Shown here: positions 53,125-62,040 of the stretch, piece by piece | Layout of the letters: each line of letters begins with the position of its first letter | Numbering within the stretch: position 1 is the first letter of the stretch | Program-made: the position numbers and the translations under genes | The notes under the pieces: model-generated | Databases searched by the model: none | The model's input: the letters and a program-made list of their open reading frames with translations, nothing else | Told to the model about the DNA's origin: nothing | Assembly: GCF_015056685.1 (NCBI RefSeq) | Contig: NZ_SVFW01000015.1 | Location: forward strand, 1 to 64,000 | DNA from: Butyrivibrio sp. | GTDB lineage: Bacteria > Bacillota > Clostridia > Lachnospirales > Lachnospiraceae | Length of the DNA: 64,000 nucleotides | Direction: 5' to 3'

Positions 53125-54444
53125 ATGTTTGATCCACAGATTCTAAAAGATATATTCCCTACATGTAATAATATTCTCATGATTTTTGGCTGTTGGTTTC
53201 TGTTTAAGAAATGTGGTGTTAAAAGAATATGGGCTTTGATCCCTTTTGCCAGAGAGTATCACATGGCTCTATGTGCCGACAAAGAGAAAGAGGGAAGGGT
53301 TTTTGCCGTAACTACATTTTTTTATTATCTGATCATGCTGACCCTGCTTGTTCTTGATGGGCCGGAAGAAGTTGAGCTGCTTCTTTTAATTCCGCTTATA
53401 GCCTTATATGTAACAAATGTTATTTATACGATCAGAATCTATTTAGGGCTGATCAAGATGTTTGGACTTAAAAAGAAGTGGATAATACCACTGATCATTT
53501 TCGATGGCCCGGTACTAATACTTTGGGGAGTGGCTCCAAAGTATGTGCCTGAAAAAAAGGTAGTCCAGGTCGCTAAAAATGGTGCAAAAGAGCTTGGAAA
53601 GAACATTGTGGCTGCCTCGGAAGGACTTACGGTCAATATTACGGAGAGGACAGTCATAGACTTTTTTAGGAAAAAGACTCTGCTTAAAGACATACATATG
53701 GCAATACCAAGAGGACATATGGTACTTCTTCTTGGAGGGTCAGGAGCAGGAAAAACAACTCTGTTAAACGCAGTTACAGGCTATGAAAAAGCCGATGCCA
53801 GCGTAATGCTGGATGATAATGATGTATATAAAGATTACCAGAAAATGAAATATGATATAGGTTTTGTTCCTCAACAGGATCTGATGAGAGGGAATGATAC
53901 CGTTGAAATGACCCTCACAGATGCTGCTCTTATGAGGTTATCTGCAGATGCATCTATTATGGAAAGAGAAAACCGGATCGCAAATATGTTGGACCAGTTT
54001 GGGCTTACGGCTGTTAGGAATTCCTTAGTGGAAAAGCTTTCGGGAGGTCAAAGAAAAAGGCTGTCCATTGCCATGGAGTTTATTTCCAATCCGTCTCTTT
54101 TTATTCTTGATGAACCTGACTCAGGTCTTGATGGTGTTGTAGCAAGAAGCCTTTTTGAAAAGCTAAGGGAGATAGCGGATGAGGGAAAAATAGTTTTAGT
54201 TATAACGCACACTCCTGACAGAGTCATAGATCTTTTTGACGATGTGATCGTTTTGGCAAAGGATGCCACGAGAACAGGGCGCCTTGCCTGGTATGGACCG
54301 GTAAAAGAAGCCTATGAGTTTTTTGGCAAAAACTCAATGGAGGAGATACTTCTTTCCATAAACCAGAAGGATGAAGGCGTAGAAGGAAAAGCTGATGAAT
54401 TTGTTGAGAAATATGCTGATCGCATCAAAGAAAAGGTGGGGTGA
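53125..54444 (+). CDS. ABCG-like ATPase with N-terminal membrane domain
   Basis: A 439-residue fusion. The first 150 residues carry about four helices (ILMIFGCWFLFKKCG, AVTTFFYYLIMLTLLVLDG, LLLIPLIALYVTNVIYT, WIIPLIIFDGPVLILWG) resembling small DUF5684-type membrane domains. The ATPase follows from about 165, with GGSGAGKTTLLNA, signature LSGGQRKRLSIAMEF and FILDEPDSGLDG, as in ABCG/White-type exporters. The permease gene starts 6 bp on. Domain order, membrane part then ATPase, is noteworthy as the separate permease also exists. Confidence 0.85.
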   Translation: MFDPQILKDIFPTCNNILMIFGCWFLFKKCGVKRIWALIPFAREYHMALCADKEKEGRVFAVTTFFYYLIMLTLLVLDGPEEVELLLLIPLIALYVTNVIYTIRIYLGLIKMFGLKKKWIIPLIIFDGPVLILWGVAPKYVPEKKVVQVAKNGAKELGKNIVAASEGLTVNITERTVIDFFRKKTLLKDIHMAIPRGHMVLLLGGSGAGKTTLLNAVTGYEKADASVMLDDNDVYKDYQKMKYDIGFVPQQDLMRGNDTVEMTLTDAALMRLSADASIMERENRIANMLDQFGLTAVRNSLVEKLSGGQRKRLSIAMEFISNPSLFILDEPDSGLDGVVARSLFEKLREIADEGKIVLVITHTPDRVIDLFDDVIVLAKDATRTGRLAWYGPVKEAYEFFGKNSMEEILLSINQKDEGVEGKADEFVEKYADRIKEKVG

Positions 54445-54450
54445 CTTTCG

Positions 54451-55395
54451 ATGAAAGAATACAAAGTCAGACATAGAGGAAGGTTTTTCCAGACACTTAT
54501 TTATCTTGGAAAGTTCTTCAGAATGTTTTTATTCCAAAATGACTGGAAGGTTCTGCCCATGGCGGCAGTGATCGCAGGGCTTGTCGCATTTTCTGTAGGG
54601 CAGAATATTTACAAGACCATGGAGGGTACTCTTATGGGTACCTTTGCTATTTCCTGTATATGCATCTGGAATGGATTCTTTAATTCAATTCAGGTTATCT
54701 GCAGAGAAAGAGCTATAGTAAAAAGAGAACACAGATCAGGCCTTCACATAAGTTCCTACGTCGCTGCACATATGATATATCAGGCCTTTTTGTGCATACT
54801 GCAGGTTGTTATAACAATTGGAGTATGTATGCTTATGAGAGTGGAGATACCGCATAAAAGCCTGATAACCCCTTGGGCAGTGGTTGATTTTGGTCTGACA
54901 CTTTTCCTTATAACTTATTGCGCAGATATGTTGGCGCTTTTGATCTCAGCTTTTGCCAAGACGACTACAACAGCCATGACTATAATGCCATTTCTTTTGA
55001 TCGTACAGCTGTTGTTCTCAGGAGCATTTTTCAACCTGCCGCAGGAAGCTATGCCACTTACCAATCTTACAGCTACCAAATGGGGACTGACAGCTCTTTG
55101 TGCACAGGGTGAGTATAATTCACTTCCAATGGTAAGTGTATGGAACAGCGCCCTTAAGATGAAGGATGTGGAAGTTGAAGGAGAAAAGCCTCTTTTGACC
55201 GTTTTCAGGGAAATAGAGTCCAACAATATGAGGGATGATCTTTTGATGAAAACCGGCGAGCTTAACCAGAATCATGATTATGATTTTGATCCCGCGATCG
55301 TATTAAGATGCTGGATATGGCTTTTGATGTGGACAGTAGTCTATGTGATCCTTACAGTTCTTCTTTTGGAGTCGATTGATAAAGACAAGAGGTGA
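54451..55395 (+). CDS. ABC-2 type permease (ABCG-like)
   Basis: A 314-residue membrane protein with about six helices of the ABC-2 family (FNSIQVICRERAIVKREHRSGLHISSYVAAHMIYQAFLC is the typical re-entrant region). Together with the preceding ATPase it should form an exporter. A large loop between helices 5 and 6 (residues about 200-285) faces outside. The substrate is unknown. No further subunit is seen; the next gene is soluble and of unknown function. Confidence 0.85.
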   Translation: MKEYKVRHRGRFFQTLIYLGKFFRMFLFQNDWKVLPMAAVIAGLVAFSVGQNIYKTMEGTLMGTFAISCICIWNGFFNSIQVICRERAIVKREHRSGLHISSYVAAHMIYQAFLCILQVVITIGVCMLMRVEIPHKSLITPWAVVDFGLTLFLITYCADMLALLISAFAKTTTTAMTIMPFLLIVQLLFSGAFFNLPQEAMPLTNLTATKWGLTALCAQGEYNSLPMVSVWNSALKMKDVEVEGEKPLLTVFREIESNNMRDDLLMKTGELNQNHDYDFDPAIVLRCWIWLLMWTVVYVILTVLLLESIDKDKR

Positions 55396-55452
55396 AAAAA
55401 AGGATATAGTAAATAAAGGGACAAAAACAATATAAAATGGGTGGAGATTAAA

Positions 55453-56136
55453 ATGATCAGACGTTCACAGTACAGATGCAGTTTCAAATTGCTTACAGCA
55501 GATATCTTACCGGACAACATTATAGAAAGATGTCAGGATCAGTTTAAAAAGCTTATAAGAGAGGGGAGAGTCTGCAACGCCTCTTTTTACAAGTATAACA
55601 GCATGGGATTTCTTTATCTGGAAGAGATAGTTGATGATTACAGTGAACCATATCTTTCAGTGGATCAGTATATGTATGATCTTCAGCCATATTTAAAGCC
55701 ATGGCCGGAGGAGGATGGCGACAGATATTTTGCGCCTATGATCAATGTCTATTATCACCATATTCCCGAAGAAGACCTTGAAAAATGGGAGCTTGAGCGC
55801 ACTACGGATAAAAAAGAACGTGTAGGGCGAGTTGCTTTTGTTTTTCCCAAAAAGCTCCCGTCATATGTAATGCATCACACAGCAATAGTAAATGAAGGCC
55901 TCCTTAAAGGGGATAAGTATGCATATATATCACTTCATGAGAATCTTCTTTTCTCATATTATGAAGAACCCAGAAATAATGTGAATATCAAAGGGGTGGA
56001 CGAAGAGTCTGTTGTCATAAATGACTGGCTCAAAGCTGACCCGGAATCTCATTTTGATCGTGAGAAGGGCAGAGGAAGCAATTTCCTTATTATTCCTTGT
56101 CTTTTCACAGTGGACAGAGTGGATGATCTCCAATAA
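55453..56136 (+). CDS. Conserved-looking protein of unknown function
   Basis: A 227-residue soluble protein, starting MIRRSQYRCSFKL after GGTGGAG. No family is recognised. It is rich in acidic and aromatic residues (YLKPWPEEDGDRYFAPMINVYYHH; LHENLLFSYYEEPRNN) with His pairs (YYHH, MHHT) that could bind metal. It lies between an ABC exporter and a metallo-beta-lactamase-fold gene, and is separated by 27 bp from the latter, so a joint role with it is possible. Confidence 0.65.
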   Translation: MIRRSQYRCSFKLLTADILPDNIIERCQDQFKKLIREGRVCNASFYKYNSMGFLYLEEIVDDYSEPYLSVDQYMYDLQPYLKPWPEEDGDRYFAPMINVYYHHIPEEDLEKWELERTTDKKERVGRVAFVFPKKLPSYVMHHTAIVNEGLLKGDKYAYISLHENLLFSYYEEPRNNVNIKGVDEESVVINDWLKADPESHFDREKGRGSNFLIIPCLFTVDRVDDLQ

Positions 56137-56163
56137 TATTCGAAAAGATATTGGCGCGTTGGT

Positions 56164-56973
56164 ATGAATGAATTGGTAAAAAGAATTTTAGATACAAATA
56201 CACCAAAAGGAACAGCTTCCTTGTGGTGGCTGGGGCAGATGGGGCTTATTGTAAAGATGGGAGATACTGTGCTCTCTATAGATTATTATGCAACGCCGGA
56301 TCCTTCCAGACAGACTGAGCCGCCAGTTCCGGCCGGGGAACTTGAGGGAATTTCAGCTTTTTTGGGGACTCATGATCATCTTGACCATATAGATCATGAA
56401 GCCTGGAGAATATGGGCTAAAACCAACCCAATGGCGAAGTTTGTTTTTCCCAGAAAGCATATGGAAAGCGTTCTTGCGGATGGGATTAGTGCTGATAATG
56501 CGCTAGGGCTTAATGATGGTGAAAAGATAAAAGTGGGAGATGTGACAATAACTGCTGTTGCAGCATCTCATGAATTTTTGGACAGGGATCCTGAGACTAT
56601 GCTTTATCCGCATCTTCAGTACATAATTGAGGGTAACGGAGTAAGGATCCATCATGCAGGTGATACAGTCCGCTACGAGGGAATGCTTGGAAAAGTAAAG
56701 GCTTGTGGCAAAATAGATGCCCAGCTTCTTCCAATAAACGGACGTGATTCAGTGCGTTATAGGAGAAACTGCATAGGTAATATGACCTATCAGGAGGCCG
56801 CAGACTTTGCAGGTGATTGTGAAACAGGACTTGTTATCCCGGGCCACTGGGATATGTTTGCGGACAACAGTGCTGATCCAAAAGAGTTTTGTGATTATAT
56901 TGAAATAAAATATGGGGATAAGTTAAAGAGCCTTATCCCCAAGGTTATGGAACATATTGTAGTTAAAGGGTGA
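56164..56973 (+). CDS. UlaG-like metallo-beta-lactamase-fold hydrolase
   Basis: A cytoplasmic metallohydrolase of 269 residues. The motif THDHLDHID (HxHxDH) with further metal ligands HHAGDT and PGHWDM places it in the L-ascorbate-6-phosphate lactonase UlaG group, although no ula genes are nearby and the true substrate is uncertain. LWWLGQMGLIVKMGDTVLSIDYYATPDPSRQTEPP is typical of the group N-terminus. The start lacks a strong ribosome site, suggesting coupling with the preceding gene. Confidence 0.82.
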   Translation: MNELVKRILDTNTPKGTASLWWLGQMGLIVKMGDTVLSIDYYATPDPSRQTEPPVPAGELEGISAFLGTHDHLDHIDHEAWRIWAKTNPMAKFVFPRKHMESVLADGISADNALGLNDGEKIKVGDVTITAVAASHEFLDRDPETMLYPHLQYIIEGNGVRIHHAGDTVRYEGMLGKVKACGKIDAQLLPINGRDSVRYRRNCIGNMTYQEAADFAGDCETGLVIPGHWDMFADNSADPKEFCDYIEIKYGDKLKSLIPKVMEHIVVKG

Positions 56974-56982
56974 TCCCTTTTT
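56965..56982 (+). terminator. Short terminator overlapping the MBL-gene stop
   Basis: AAAGGG-TGAT-CCCTTT (56965-56980) followed by TT forms a 6-bp stem-tetraloop that includes the TGA stop. The convergent CorA gene ends 17 bp away. Confidence 0.5.
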
Positions 56983-56989
56983 CAACTAT

Positions 56990-57907
56990 TTACAGGATCT
57001 TCTTAATTTTAAAGAATGTCAGACTGCCAGCCACAATAAGGATACTCAGTCCGATGATGACAGGGTAGCCTAAGCGGGATTCAAGCTCCGGCATATATTT
57101 AAAATTCATACCATACCATCCGGCTATCAGTGTAAGAGGCATAAAAATAGTGGTAACCACTGTGAGCACTGTCATGATGCGGTTCTGCTTAACATCAAGC
57201 TGTGACTGATACAGATCGTTGAGCTGGATCGTATAGTCACGAAGATGAGTTGCAGCATCATAAAGTCTGTCAACGCGGTTAGAGAACATGTGGAAGTATC
57301 TCAGGTTTTCTTCACTGAAAAATCCGTTTTCGTTTTCTTCCAGCTCCTGACCAAAGTCCTGTAGCTGTTCATAGTGGATTCGAAGATCTCTTATGTCACC
57401 GCGGATTTCGTTGTTGCGTTGCATATGGGCGTCTTCAGCGTTTTCCATGATCTCTTTTTCTATATCATTAAGCTCGCGCTCGTAAAGCTGCATAAGCTGT
57501 AGATCGTTATGAATGATCTGCTCAAGGAAATCATAGAGAAATCTCTCAAGAGAGGGCTTGCGCCATTTTTTGTTCTGCTTAATGCGTTTTACAAGATTCA
57601 AAGCGCTTTTTCCCTGGTCTATGAATACTATTCCGGTTTCATCAAGAGCAAAAGAGAAGCTTTCCGGCGTTTCGCTGCCGGTTGATTGTACCGGCAGGCA
57701 AAACGTTCCTGTAAGAGAATCATAGTTGACATCGGCTTTAGTGGTAAGAATATCATCGCTGTTCATATCAAAATCAATACCCATGTCAAAGTTCTCGCTT
57801 TGTTCCATCCACTGCTCAGGGGTCAGGATCGCAACATAGGGTGAATCTGCGTCATGGCACTGTTCTGCGCTACATTCTTCTAAAGTGTTCTTTATCAAAT
57901 AATACAT
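56990..57907 (-). CDS. corA: CorA-type magnesium/cobalt channel
   Basis: A 305-residue membrane protein forming a pentameric divalent-cation channel. A cytoplasmic domain with a long helical stalk (residues about 100-245) is followed by two C-terminal helices; the first ends in the signature GMN (AGWYGMNFKYMPEL), the selectivity filter. ATG 57907 after GGAGAGAG is preferred; the longer frame starts inside the upstream gene. It is downstream of the PurF-like gene by 16 bp and likely cotranscribed with it. Confidence 0.92.
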   Translation of the reverse strand: MYYLIKNTLEECSAEQCHDADSPYVAILTPEQWMEQSENFDMGIDFDMNSDDILTTKADVNYDSLTGTFCLPVQSTGSETPESFSFALDETGIVFIDQGKSALNLVKRIKQNKKWRKPSLERFLYDFLEQIIHNDLQLMQLYERELNDIEKEIMENAEDAHMQRNNEIRGDIRDLRIHYEQLQDFGQELEENENGFFSEENLRYFHMFSNRVDRLYDAATHLRDYTIQLNDLYQSQLDVKQNRIMTVLTVVTTIFMPLTLIAGWYGMNFKYMPELESRLGYPVIIGLSILIVAGSLTFFKIKKIL

Positions 57908-57923
57908 TTCTCTCTCCACATAA

Positions 57924-59345
57924 TTATTCTTTTCCGCTCCAGCAGTATGTGCAAAGCTTGCATGGCTCAAGTGGAATAGCCTCGATCATATCATCCAGTC
58001 TGTGGTAATGAAGTGAAGTAAAATTCAGTTCTTTTCTGATCTCTTCGAGCATTGCCTCGTACTGAGGTGAATCAGGATCGGTGTATTTTCTAACAGTTTC
58101 CTCGTTTGGAGAAGGGTAACCTTCAAGTTTTTCGATCACACGTCTTGTGATAAGCTCCATCTCTGAATTTGAACGGGAGAAGTTGAGGTATTTGCAGCCG
58201 TAGATCAAAGGTGGGCAGGCAGGACGAATATGAACTTCGCTTGCGCCGCTCTTATACAGGAATTCCGTGGTTTCTCTAAGCTGTGTTCCTCTTACGATTG
58301 AGTCATCAATAAGAAGAAGGCTCTTGTTTTTAATGAGTTGGTTAACCGGGAGGAGTTTCATTTTAGCTATAAGGTCACGTCTTGACTGAACAGTTGGCAT
58401 AAATGATCTGGGCCAGGTAGCTGTGTATTTTACAAAAGGTCTCGAATATGGGATTCCTGAAGTGTTGGAATAGCCAATAGCATGGGCCACACCCGAATCC
58501 GGAACACCTGCAACAAGGTCTGGATGGATGCCGCGCTGCATATCACGCTGAGCAAGCTTACCACCACAATTATAACGCATTCTTTCTACATTTAGTCCCT
58601 CATATGTTGAGGCAGGAAATCCATAATAAATCCAAAGGAAGGTACAGATCCTCATGTCGCCCATTCCCGGAGCAACGATTTCAACAGATTCAGGTGTGAT
58701 AAATGCAATTTCAGCAGGTTCTAGTTCTTTATAATGGGTGTATCCAAGATTTAAATAAGAAAAGCTTTCAAAGCAGACGCAGAATCCTTCGTCCTTATGA
58801 CCAATCTGGACAGGAGTTCTACCATAGCGGTCTCTTGCAGCATAAATGCCTTCCGGTGTCATCAGAAGAAGAGACATAGATCCTTTAATTATAGCTTGAG
58901 CGTAGCGAATACCTTCTACGATTGTAGATTTCTGATTGATAATAGAAGCAACAAGCTCTGTAGGGTTGATATCACCGCCACTCATTTCAAGAAAATGTGA
59001 GTGATTGTCGGTAAAGAGCTTCTTGGTTATTTCTTCGATGTTGTTGATCTTGCCAACAGTAGTGATGGCATATGTTCCGTGATGTGACCTTACGATAAGT
59101 GGCTGTGGTTCAAAATCTGAAATGCTTCCGATACCAAGATGCCCTTCCATCTTGAGCATATCGTCTTCAAACTTTGGTCTGAAATATGACCTCTCGATAT
59201 TGTGGATAGAGCGGTCAAATCCTTTCTTTCTGTCATAAACGGCCATTCCGGCGCGTCTGGTTCCTAAGTGTGAGTGGTAGTCAGTTCCGTAAAACAAGTC
59301 AAAAACTGCGCTCTCACGAGATGCTACTCCAAAAAATCCTCCCAT
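57924..59345 (-). CDS. PurF-like amidophosphoribosyltransferase paralogue lacking Cys nucleophile
   Basis: A 473-residue class II amidotransferase-fold protein. The phosphoribosyltransferase half is intact, with the PRPP motif LLIDDSIVRGTQLRE. In the glutaminase half the catalytic cysteine expected after the initial Met is replaced (MGGFFGVAS). The glutamine-binding RGQESAG-type block reads GTRRAG, and GHxRY reads GHLGIGS. It may use free ammonia or another donor, or be regulatory. C-terminal cysteines PCKLCTYCW could bind a metal or cluster. TAGGAGG precedes ATG 59345. A normal purF should exist elsewhere. Confidence 0.85.
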   Translation of the reverse strand: MGGFFGVASRESAVFDLFYGTDYHSHLGTRRAGMAVYDRKKGFDRSIHNIERSYFRPKFEDDMLKMEGHLGIGSISDFEPQPLIVRSHHGTYAITTVGKINNIEEITKKLFTDNHSHFLEMSGGDINPTELVASIINQKSTIVEGIRYAQAIIKGSMSLLLMTPEGIYAARDRYGRTPVQIGHKDEGFCVCFESFSYLNLGYTHYKELEPAEIAFITPESVEIVAPGMGDMRICTFLWIYYGFPASTYEGLNVERMRYNCGGKLAQRDMQRGIHPDLVAGVPDSGVAHAIGYSNTSGIPYSRPFVKYTATWPRSFMPTVQSRRDLIAKMKLLPVNQLIKNKSLLLIDDSIVRGTQLRETTEFLYKSGASEVHIRPACPPLIYGCKYLNFSRSNSEMELITRRVIEKLEGYPSPNEETVRKYTDPDSPQYEAMLEEIRKELNFTSLHYHRLDDMIEAIPLEPCKLCTYCWSGKE

Positions 59346-59609
59346 GGAAACCTCCTAGAATATGAGTTTTAAATATGTAATTCCGGAAAGTATCATATCA
59401 CAAGCATGGGGATTAGTGGAAAGTTTTTTCATAAAGCAAGTTATCTTTAACTTGAATTAAGTTTTAAGGAGTAGTATTGTACATAACAAAAATGGCAAAA
59501 TAAACTAATTGATTTTGCAAAATCTGTTATGTTTGTTTTAGCGGTGAGAATATAAGATGATAATTGAGAAACCTCAATTTAAAATCATTTTAGAGAGAAA
59601 GGCATGACT

Positions 59610-60035
59610 ATGAATAGATTCAGACAGTTTAGTAATCAGATGATGTATAAAATGGCACAGTTTTTTTACGGAAGAAATGGCTTTGATAATTTAGCAAGGA
59701 CATGCAATGCTTTGGCAATTCTTATGCTTGTAATTAATATATTTGCTCAAAGTGCGGTTATTTACTTCATTTGGGTGGCATTATTCGCATATACGATCTT
59801 TAGGATTTATTCAAAAAACATTTCAAAAAGATATGCTGAGAACCAGAAATTCCTGCAGCTCACAGAGGTTCCAAGACGATATGCAAATCTTGCAAGACTT
59901 CAGTGGAGAGACCGTTCTGTCAGCAGATATTATTTATGCAAGAGCTGTCATCAGCAGATCAGGGTACCAAAGGGCAAAGGACGCATTGAAATAAGATGTC
60001 CTAAGTGTGGTGAGAGATTTATCAAAAAGACCTGA
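59610..60035 (+). CDS. Two-helix membrane protein with zinc ribbon
   Basis: A 141-residue protein: two hydrophobic helices (about 35-75), a basic loop RIYSKNISKRYAEN and a C-terminal zinc ribbon CKSCHQQIRVPKGKGRIEIRCPKCGERF. Both ends are probably cytoplasmic. The ATG at 59610 has AAGG 7 bases upstream; ATG 59604 is too close to it. The J-domain gene follows 19 bp downstream, so the two are probably cotranscribed and may act as one complex. The function is unknown. Confidence 0.75.
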   Translation: MNRFRQFSNQMMYKMAQFFYGRNGFDNLARTCNALAILMLVINIFAQSAVIYFIWVALFAYTIFRIYSKNISKRYAENQKFLQLTEVPRRYANLARLQWRDRSVSRYYLCKSCHQQIRVPKGKGRIEIRCPKCGERFIKKT

Positions 60036-60054
60036 TTAGTATGGAGGAAGCGGT

Positions 60055-60534
60055 ATGGTAATGGATCCTTATAAAGTTCTCGAGATAAGTCCCGGAGCTT
60101 CAGAAGAAGAGATAAAAAAAGCGCATAGAAGACTTGCCAAGAAGTATCATCCGGATTTAAATCCGGGAGATGAACTTGCAGCTAAAAGGATGAATGAGAT
60201 AAACGCTGCATATGATATTCTTACGCGTCCCGGTGCTGAGAGATACAGAAGTACATATGCATATTCACAAGCACAGGCTCAATCTCAATCACAGGAGAGG
60301 ACCTATAGTCAGGAGGAGAATCCTTTTGAAAACTATGGTACTTATTGGCAGTGGACAAATGCAGATTTTAACAGGAATTATGGCAGGCCTGATGAAAGTT
60401 GGAATACCTGGAATAATTGGACCGGCTGGAACAGGACACCTGTTTATGGCGGCTCATTATTATTTAAAGTCTTCCGTTGGTTTATTATCCTGCAGATTTT
60501 GTCATTTTTCTTTAGGTTGTTCCTATTCTTTTAA
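60055..60534 (+). CDS. J-domain protein with C-terminal membrane anchor
   Basis: A 159-residue co-chaperone-like protein. The J-domain (residues about 3-68) includes the HPD motif (KKYHPDLNPG) that stimulates Hsp70/DnaK. A Gln/Trp/Asn-rich middle (AQAQSQSQ, NWTGWN) follows, then a C-terminal hydrophobic helix (LFKVFRWFIILQILSFFFRLFLFF). It has no zinc-finger or substrate domains of full DnaJ. It would recruit DnaK to the membrane, perhaps acting on the zinc-ribbon neighbour. Confidence 0.82.
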   Translation: MVMDPYKVLEISPGASEEEIKKAHRRLAKKYHPDLNPGDELAAKRMNEINAAYDILTRPGAERYRSTYAYSQAQAQSQSQERTYSQEENPFENYGTYWQWTNADFNRNYGRPDESWNTWNNWTGWNRTPVYGGSLLFKVFRWFIILQILSFFFRLFLFF

Positions 60535-60556
60535 TGTTCATAATATTCCACATTTT

Positions 60557-60582
60557 TGCTAGTGTAAGCGCTTACACTAGCA
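60557..60582. promoter_or_regulatory. 26-bp perfect palindrome, LacI/CcpA-type operator candidate
   Basis: TGCTAGTGTAAGC followed by its exact complement GCTTACACTAGCA (60557-60582). The centre TGTAAGCGCTTACA matches the cre/LacI-family operator style. It lies about 80 bp before the oxidoreductase gene and just after the J-domain gene. No T run follows, so a pure terminator is less likely. Confidence 0.6.
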
Positions 60583-60662
60583 TATGTTCAAGTGATATAA
60601 ATTATCATAACATAATTGTATGTATAACTTGAACAAAGTGACAAAAAATGGAGGAGTATTAT

Positions 60663-61928
60663 ATGTCTGTGCACGTTATTGATGAAGCAAATCGTTGTTT
60701 ACAATGTCCAAATCCCAGATGCAGGGAAAATGGATGCCCTATTCATACAAATATTCCTGAAATGATACGTCTTTTTAAGGAAAATCGTATGATGGAAGCA
60801 GCTCAGATGCTCTTTGAGAACAATCCGCTTTCAATGGTGTGTTCTTTGGTATGTAACCATGGTAATCAGTGTGAAGGTAATTGCGTAAGAGGTATTAAGG
60901 GAGAGCCTATTCATATTTCTTCAATTGAGAATTACATTTCCGATTCCTGTTTTGAGAGATTAGAACTTAATCCTGCTCCTTCAAATGGCATGAAGGCAGC
61001 TGTAATAGGTGCAGGCCCCGCAGGAATAACAATTGCTATTATTCTTGCCCTAAAGGGATACTCCATAACTGTTTTTGAAACACACGATAAGATTGGCGGA
61101 ATCCTTCGATATGGTATTCCGGAATTCAGACTGCCGAAATCAATATTAGACAGATATTATAAAAAAATGCGCGAGCTGGGAATCAAGTTCAGACCTAATT
61201 TCTCCATTGGAGGTTCAACAGGAATACAGGATCTTCTTGATGACGGCTATAAGAGCGTATTTATTGGTACCGGTGCATGGAAGCCTAAACGTCTTGGAGT
61301 TCCTGGTGAGACCTTTGGCAATGTATTCTATGCAATAAACTATCTCAACAACCCGGATGTATACGAGCTTGGTGACAAGGTAGCCATAATAGGCGCCGGA
61401 AATGCGGCTATGGATGTAGCCAGAACTGCCATAAGACATGGTTCAAAAGAGGTTGTTGTATATGTGAGGGGCGATTCAGTAGGCGCTTCTGAGGCAGAAT
61501 ATGAATATGCCAAAGTTGACGGAGTTAGGTTTGAATTCCGTAAAGCCATCGTCAGAATAGAAGACGATGGAGCAGTATTTAGCGATATGGAGCCCGATGA
61601 AGAGAAGATTGCTGAAAGCAAGGCCAAGGGAGAGGAACTGAAAAAGACTCCATTTAAAGTTATTCCGAATTCGGAGCATCTTATTCCTGCAGACAGCATA
61701 ATAATCGCTATTTCCCAGGTGCCTCAGGATCGTTTGGTAAATCACGATAAGGACCTGAAATTAAATGAAAAAGGTAATCTTGCAACAGATTCAAAAGGAG
61801 AAACCTCACTTCCCGGAGTATTTGCTTCAGGAGATGTGGTTACAGGAGCTAAGACTGTAGTGGCTGCGGTTGCAGTATCCAAGCAGATTGCTGAAGATAT
61901 GGATAAATACATGAAGAACAAGGATTGA
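60663..61928 (+). CDS. GltD-like NADPH:ferredoxin-type oxidoreductase
   Basis: A 421-residue flavoprotein resembling the glutamate synthase small subunit. The N-terminal part has two cysteine sets for iron-sulfur clusters (CLQCPNPRCRENGCP and CSLVCNHGNQCEGNC), an FAD-binding GAGPAG and an NADPH-binding GAGNAAMDVART. The function in such stand-alone proteins is electron transfer to or from unknown partners; no large subunit is nearby. The start at 60663 has GAGGAG upstream; the ATG at 60648 is rejected. A terminator follows. Confidence 0.85.
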   Translation: MSVHVIDEANRCLQCPNPRCRENGCPIHTNIPEMIRLFKENRMMEAAQMLFENNPLSMVCSLVCNHGNQCEGNCVRGIKGEPIHISSIENYISDSCFERLELNPAPSNGMKAAVIGAGPAGITIAIILALKGYSITVFETHDKIGGILRYGIPEFRLPKSILDRYYKKMRELGIKFRPNFSIGGSTGIQDLLDDGYKSVFIGTGAWKPKRLGVPGETFGNVFYAINYLNNPDVYELGDKVAIIGAGNAAMDVARTAIRHGSKEVVVYVRGDSVGASEAEYEYAKVDGVRFEFRKAIVRIEDDGAVFSDMEPDEEKIAESKAKGEELKKTPFKVIPNSEHLIPADSIIIAISQVPQDRLVNHDKDLKLNEKGNLATDSKGETSLPGVFASGDVVTGAKTVVAAVAVSKQIAEDMDKYMKNKD

Positions 61929-61933
61929 ATATT

Positions 61934-61967
61934 AAGGGAGCATATCAAATATGGTATGTTCCCTTTT
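61934..61967 (+). terminator. Terminator after the GltD-like gene
   Basis: AAGGGAGCATA pairs with TATGTTCCCTT (one G-T pair), followed by TTTTT. Confidence 0.75.
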
Positions 61968-61984
61968 TTATTAAAAAGAGTACA

Positions 61985-61993
61985 TGATATAAT
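61985..61993 (+). promoter_or_regulatory. Extended -10 promoter of the beta-mannosidase
   Basis: TGATATAAT (61985-61993) is a perfect extended -10 with no clear -35 box. It lies about 48 bp before the GTG start and right after the preceding terminator. Confidence 0.5.
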
Positions 61994-62040
61994 TTCCTTA
62001 ATGTTTATAGTGATTACTGCAATAGGGGGACTAATATAGC

